Assembly: GCA_001586965.3 (NCBI GenBank)
Contig: LUCW03001496.1
Span: 157,501 to 221,500, forward strand
Length of the DNA: 64,000 bases
Direction of reading: 5' to 3'
Source: Sphaeroforma sirkka
Lineage: Eukaryota > Opisthokonta > Ichthyosporea > Ichthyophonida
Under the pieces are notes generated by a model that saw only the letters and a program-made list of their open reading frames with translations, had not been told where the DNA came from and searched no databases. The position numbers and the translations under genes are program-made. This document shows positions 63,504 to 64,000 of this stretch, one piece after another; position 1 is the first letter of the stretch; each line of letters opens with the position of its first letter.

Positions 63504-63938
63504 CCCGACGCTACGAAGGCAGCTTTAATCCACTATCTCCGCACCAAGCGGGAGGCCCGCTGCACACATGAACGTGCGCCAAAAATTCTTGCCCGCAGCA
63601 TGGATGAACTACTGAGCCCACATGTCAACTCCACTAACACAGACATCCTCTACTCTACCGCGGATCGTCTCCAGAAGGCTTACCAAGAAAAGCATGATGC
63701 AAACCTCTTCTCACCAAACCCGCGAATCCCGGCAAACGCTAAAGAATCAGCGAGTGCGAAATCCAGACGACTTCATATACCAACGATCTTCCCGACACAA
63801 TCATCCGACACGATGGATAGCAATACGCAGCCTCAGCTTTCCACGACAGACTCTTCGACGACAGGCAAATATATAGAAATGGCTGACATCGTTAAAGAAG
63901 AGAGCCCAGTAGTATTGACCGATGATGAACAATGTTAG
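63483..63938 (+). CDS. unrecognised ORF, possibly the first ORF of a retroelement
   Basis: Open frame from just after a stop at 63480 to the stop at 63936-63938, with the first ATG at 63600 (MDELLSPHVNSTNTDILYST). Upstream codons read ATKAALIHYLRTKREARCTH and also look coding. The protein is hydrophilic and Ser/Thr-rich (SSDTMDSNTQPQLSTTDSST) and ends EESPVVLTDDEQC. It begins exactly where the minus-strand Ty3-type fragment starts, so it may belong to a different element at the insertion border. No conserved domain is visible. Confidence 0.45.
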   Translation, partial: DPRSQQHPDATKAALIHYLRTKREARCTHERAPKILARSMDELLSPHVNSTNTDILYSTADRLQKAYQEKHDANLFSPNPRIPANAKESASAKSRRLHIPTIFPTQSSDTMDSNTQPQLSTTDSSTTGKYIEMADIVKEESPVVLTDDEQC

Positions 63939-63939
63939 G

Positions 63940-64000
63940 ATCAATGAGGATGACGCTCTTCAACCCACAAGGACTTAACATGGACAACGCAGCACATACA
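63940..64000 (+). other. start of a further frame running off the window
   Basis: After the stop, an ATG at 63948 opens MRMTLFNPQGLNMDNAAHT, still open at the window end. The words LFNPQGLN recall the start of LINE-type endonuclease domains, but 19 residues are too few to call. Confidence 0.25.

Overview
This 64-kb window is nuclear DNA of an intron-rich eukaryote. Every multi-exon gene is broken by GT-AG introns, mostly 150 bases to 2 kb. Nearly every long intron carries an (AT)n, (CA)n or (GT)n tract. Short degenerate CCCTAAA/TTTAGGG blocks are scattered through introns and spacers. The protein-coding genes look like those of animals, fungi and their unicellular relatives. An ichthyosporean-like unicellular holozoan would fit, but that is an inference and was not tested.

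Layout: (1) 182-6947, plus strand: cytosolic phenylalanyl-tRNA synthetase alpha subunit, 10 exons, about 501 residues. (2) 6948-15160: gene-poor DNA with a hAT transposase relic near 8.5 kb and a broken Ty3-type chromodomain LTR element at 9190-13239. (3) 15379-33475, plus strand: copper-transporting P1B ATPase of the ATP7/CCC2 family, modelled as 22 exons and about 1254 residues with added Cys- and His-rich segments. (4) about 50637-34797, minus strand: SET1/COMPASS-type histone H3K4 methyltransferase with a 4.8-kb repeat-rich exon and C-terminal n-SET, SET and post-SET domains. (5) 52864-51998, minus strand: single-exon CIA30-domain protein, a complex I assembly factor. It is divergently arranged with (6) 53347-57756, plus strand: ribosomal-L1-domain nucleolar protein of the RSL1D1/UTP30 type, 5 exons. 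(7) 59007-61150: a less certain helical-repeat gene whose 3' end is tandemly duplicated. (8) 62028-64000: remains of another Ty3-type element on the minus strand, and an unrecognised plus-strand ORF running towards the window end.

The genes do not form a pathway. They are housekeeping and chromatin genes: translation, copper export, histone methylation, complex I assembly and ribosome biogenesis. The copper-ATPase and SET1 genes are convergent, and CIA30 and RSL1D1 share a 482-base divergent spacer.

The most unusual observation is a recurring pattern I call junction echoes. Many introns contain one or more diverged copies of their own splice junction, that is intron end plus exon start, or exon end plus donor. 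I can see these in at least three genes, at acceptors and at donors. In SET1 one echo seems to have been kept as a real exon. Exon borders below were fitted by hand from homology, splice motifs and phase. The three best models sum to multiples of three, which supports them.
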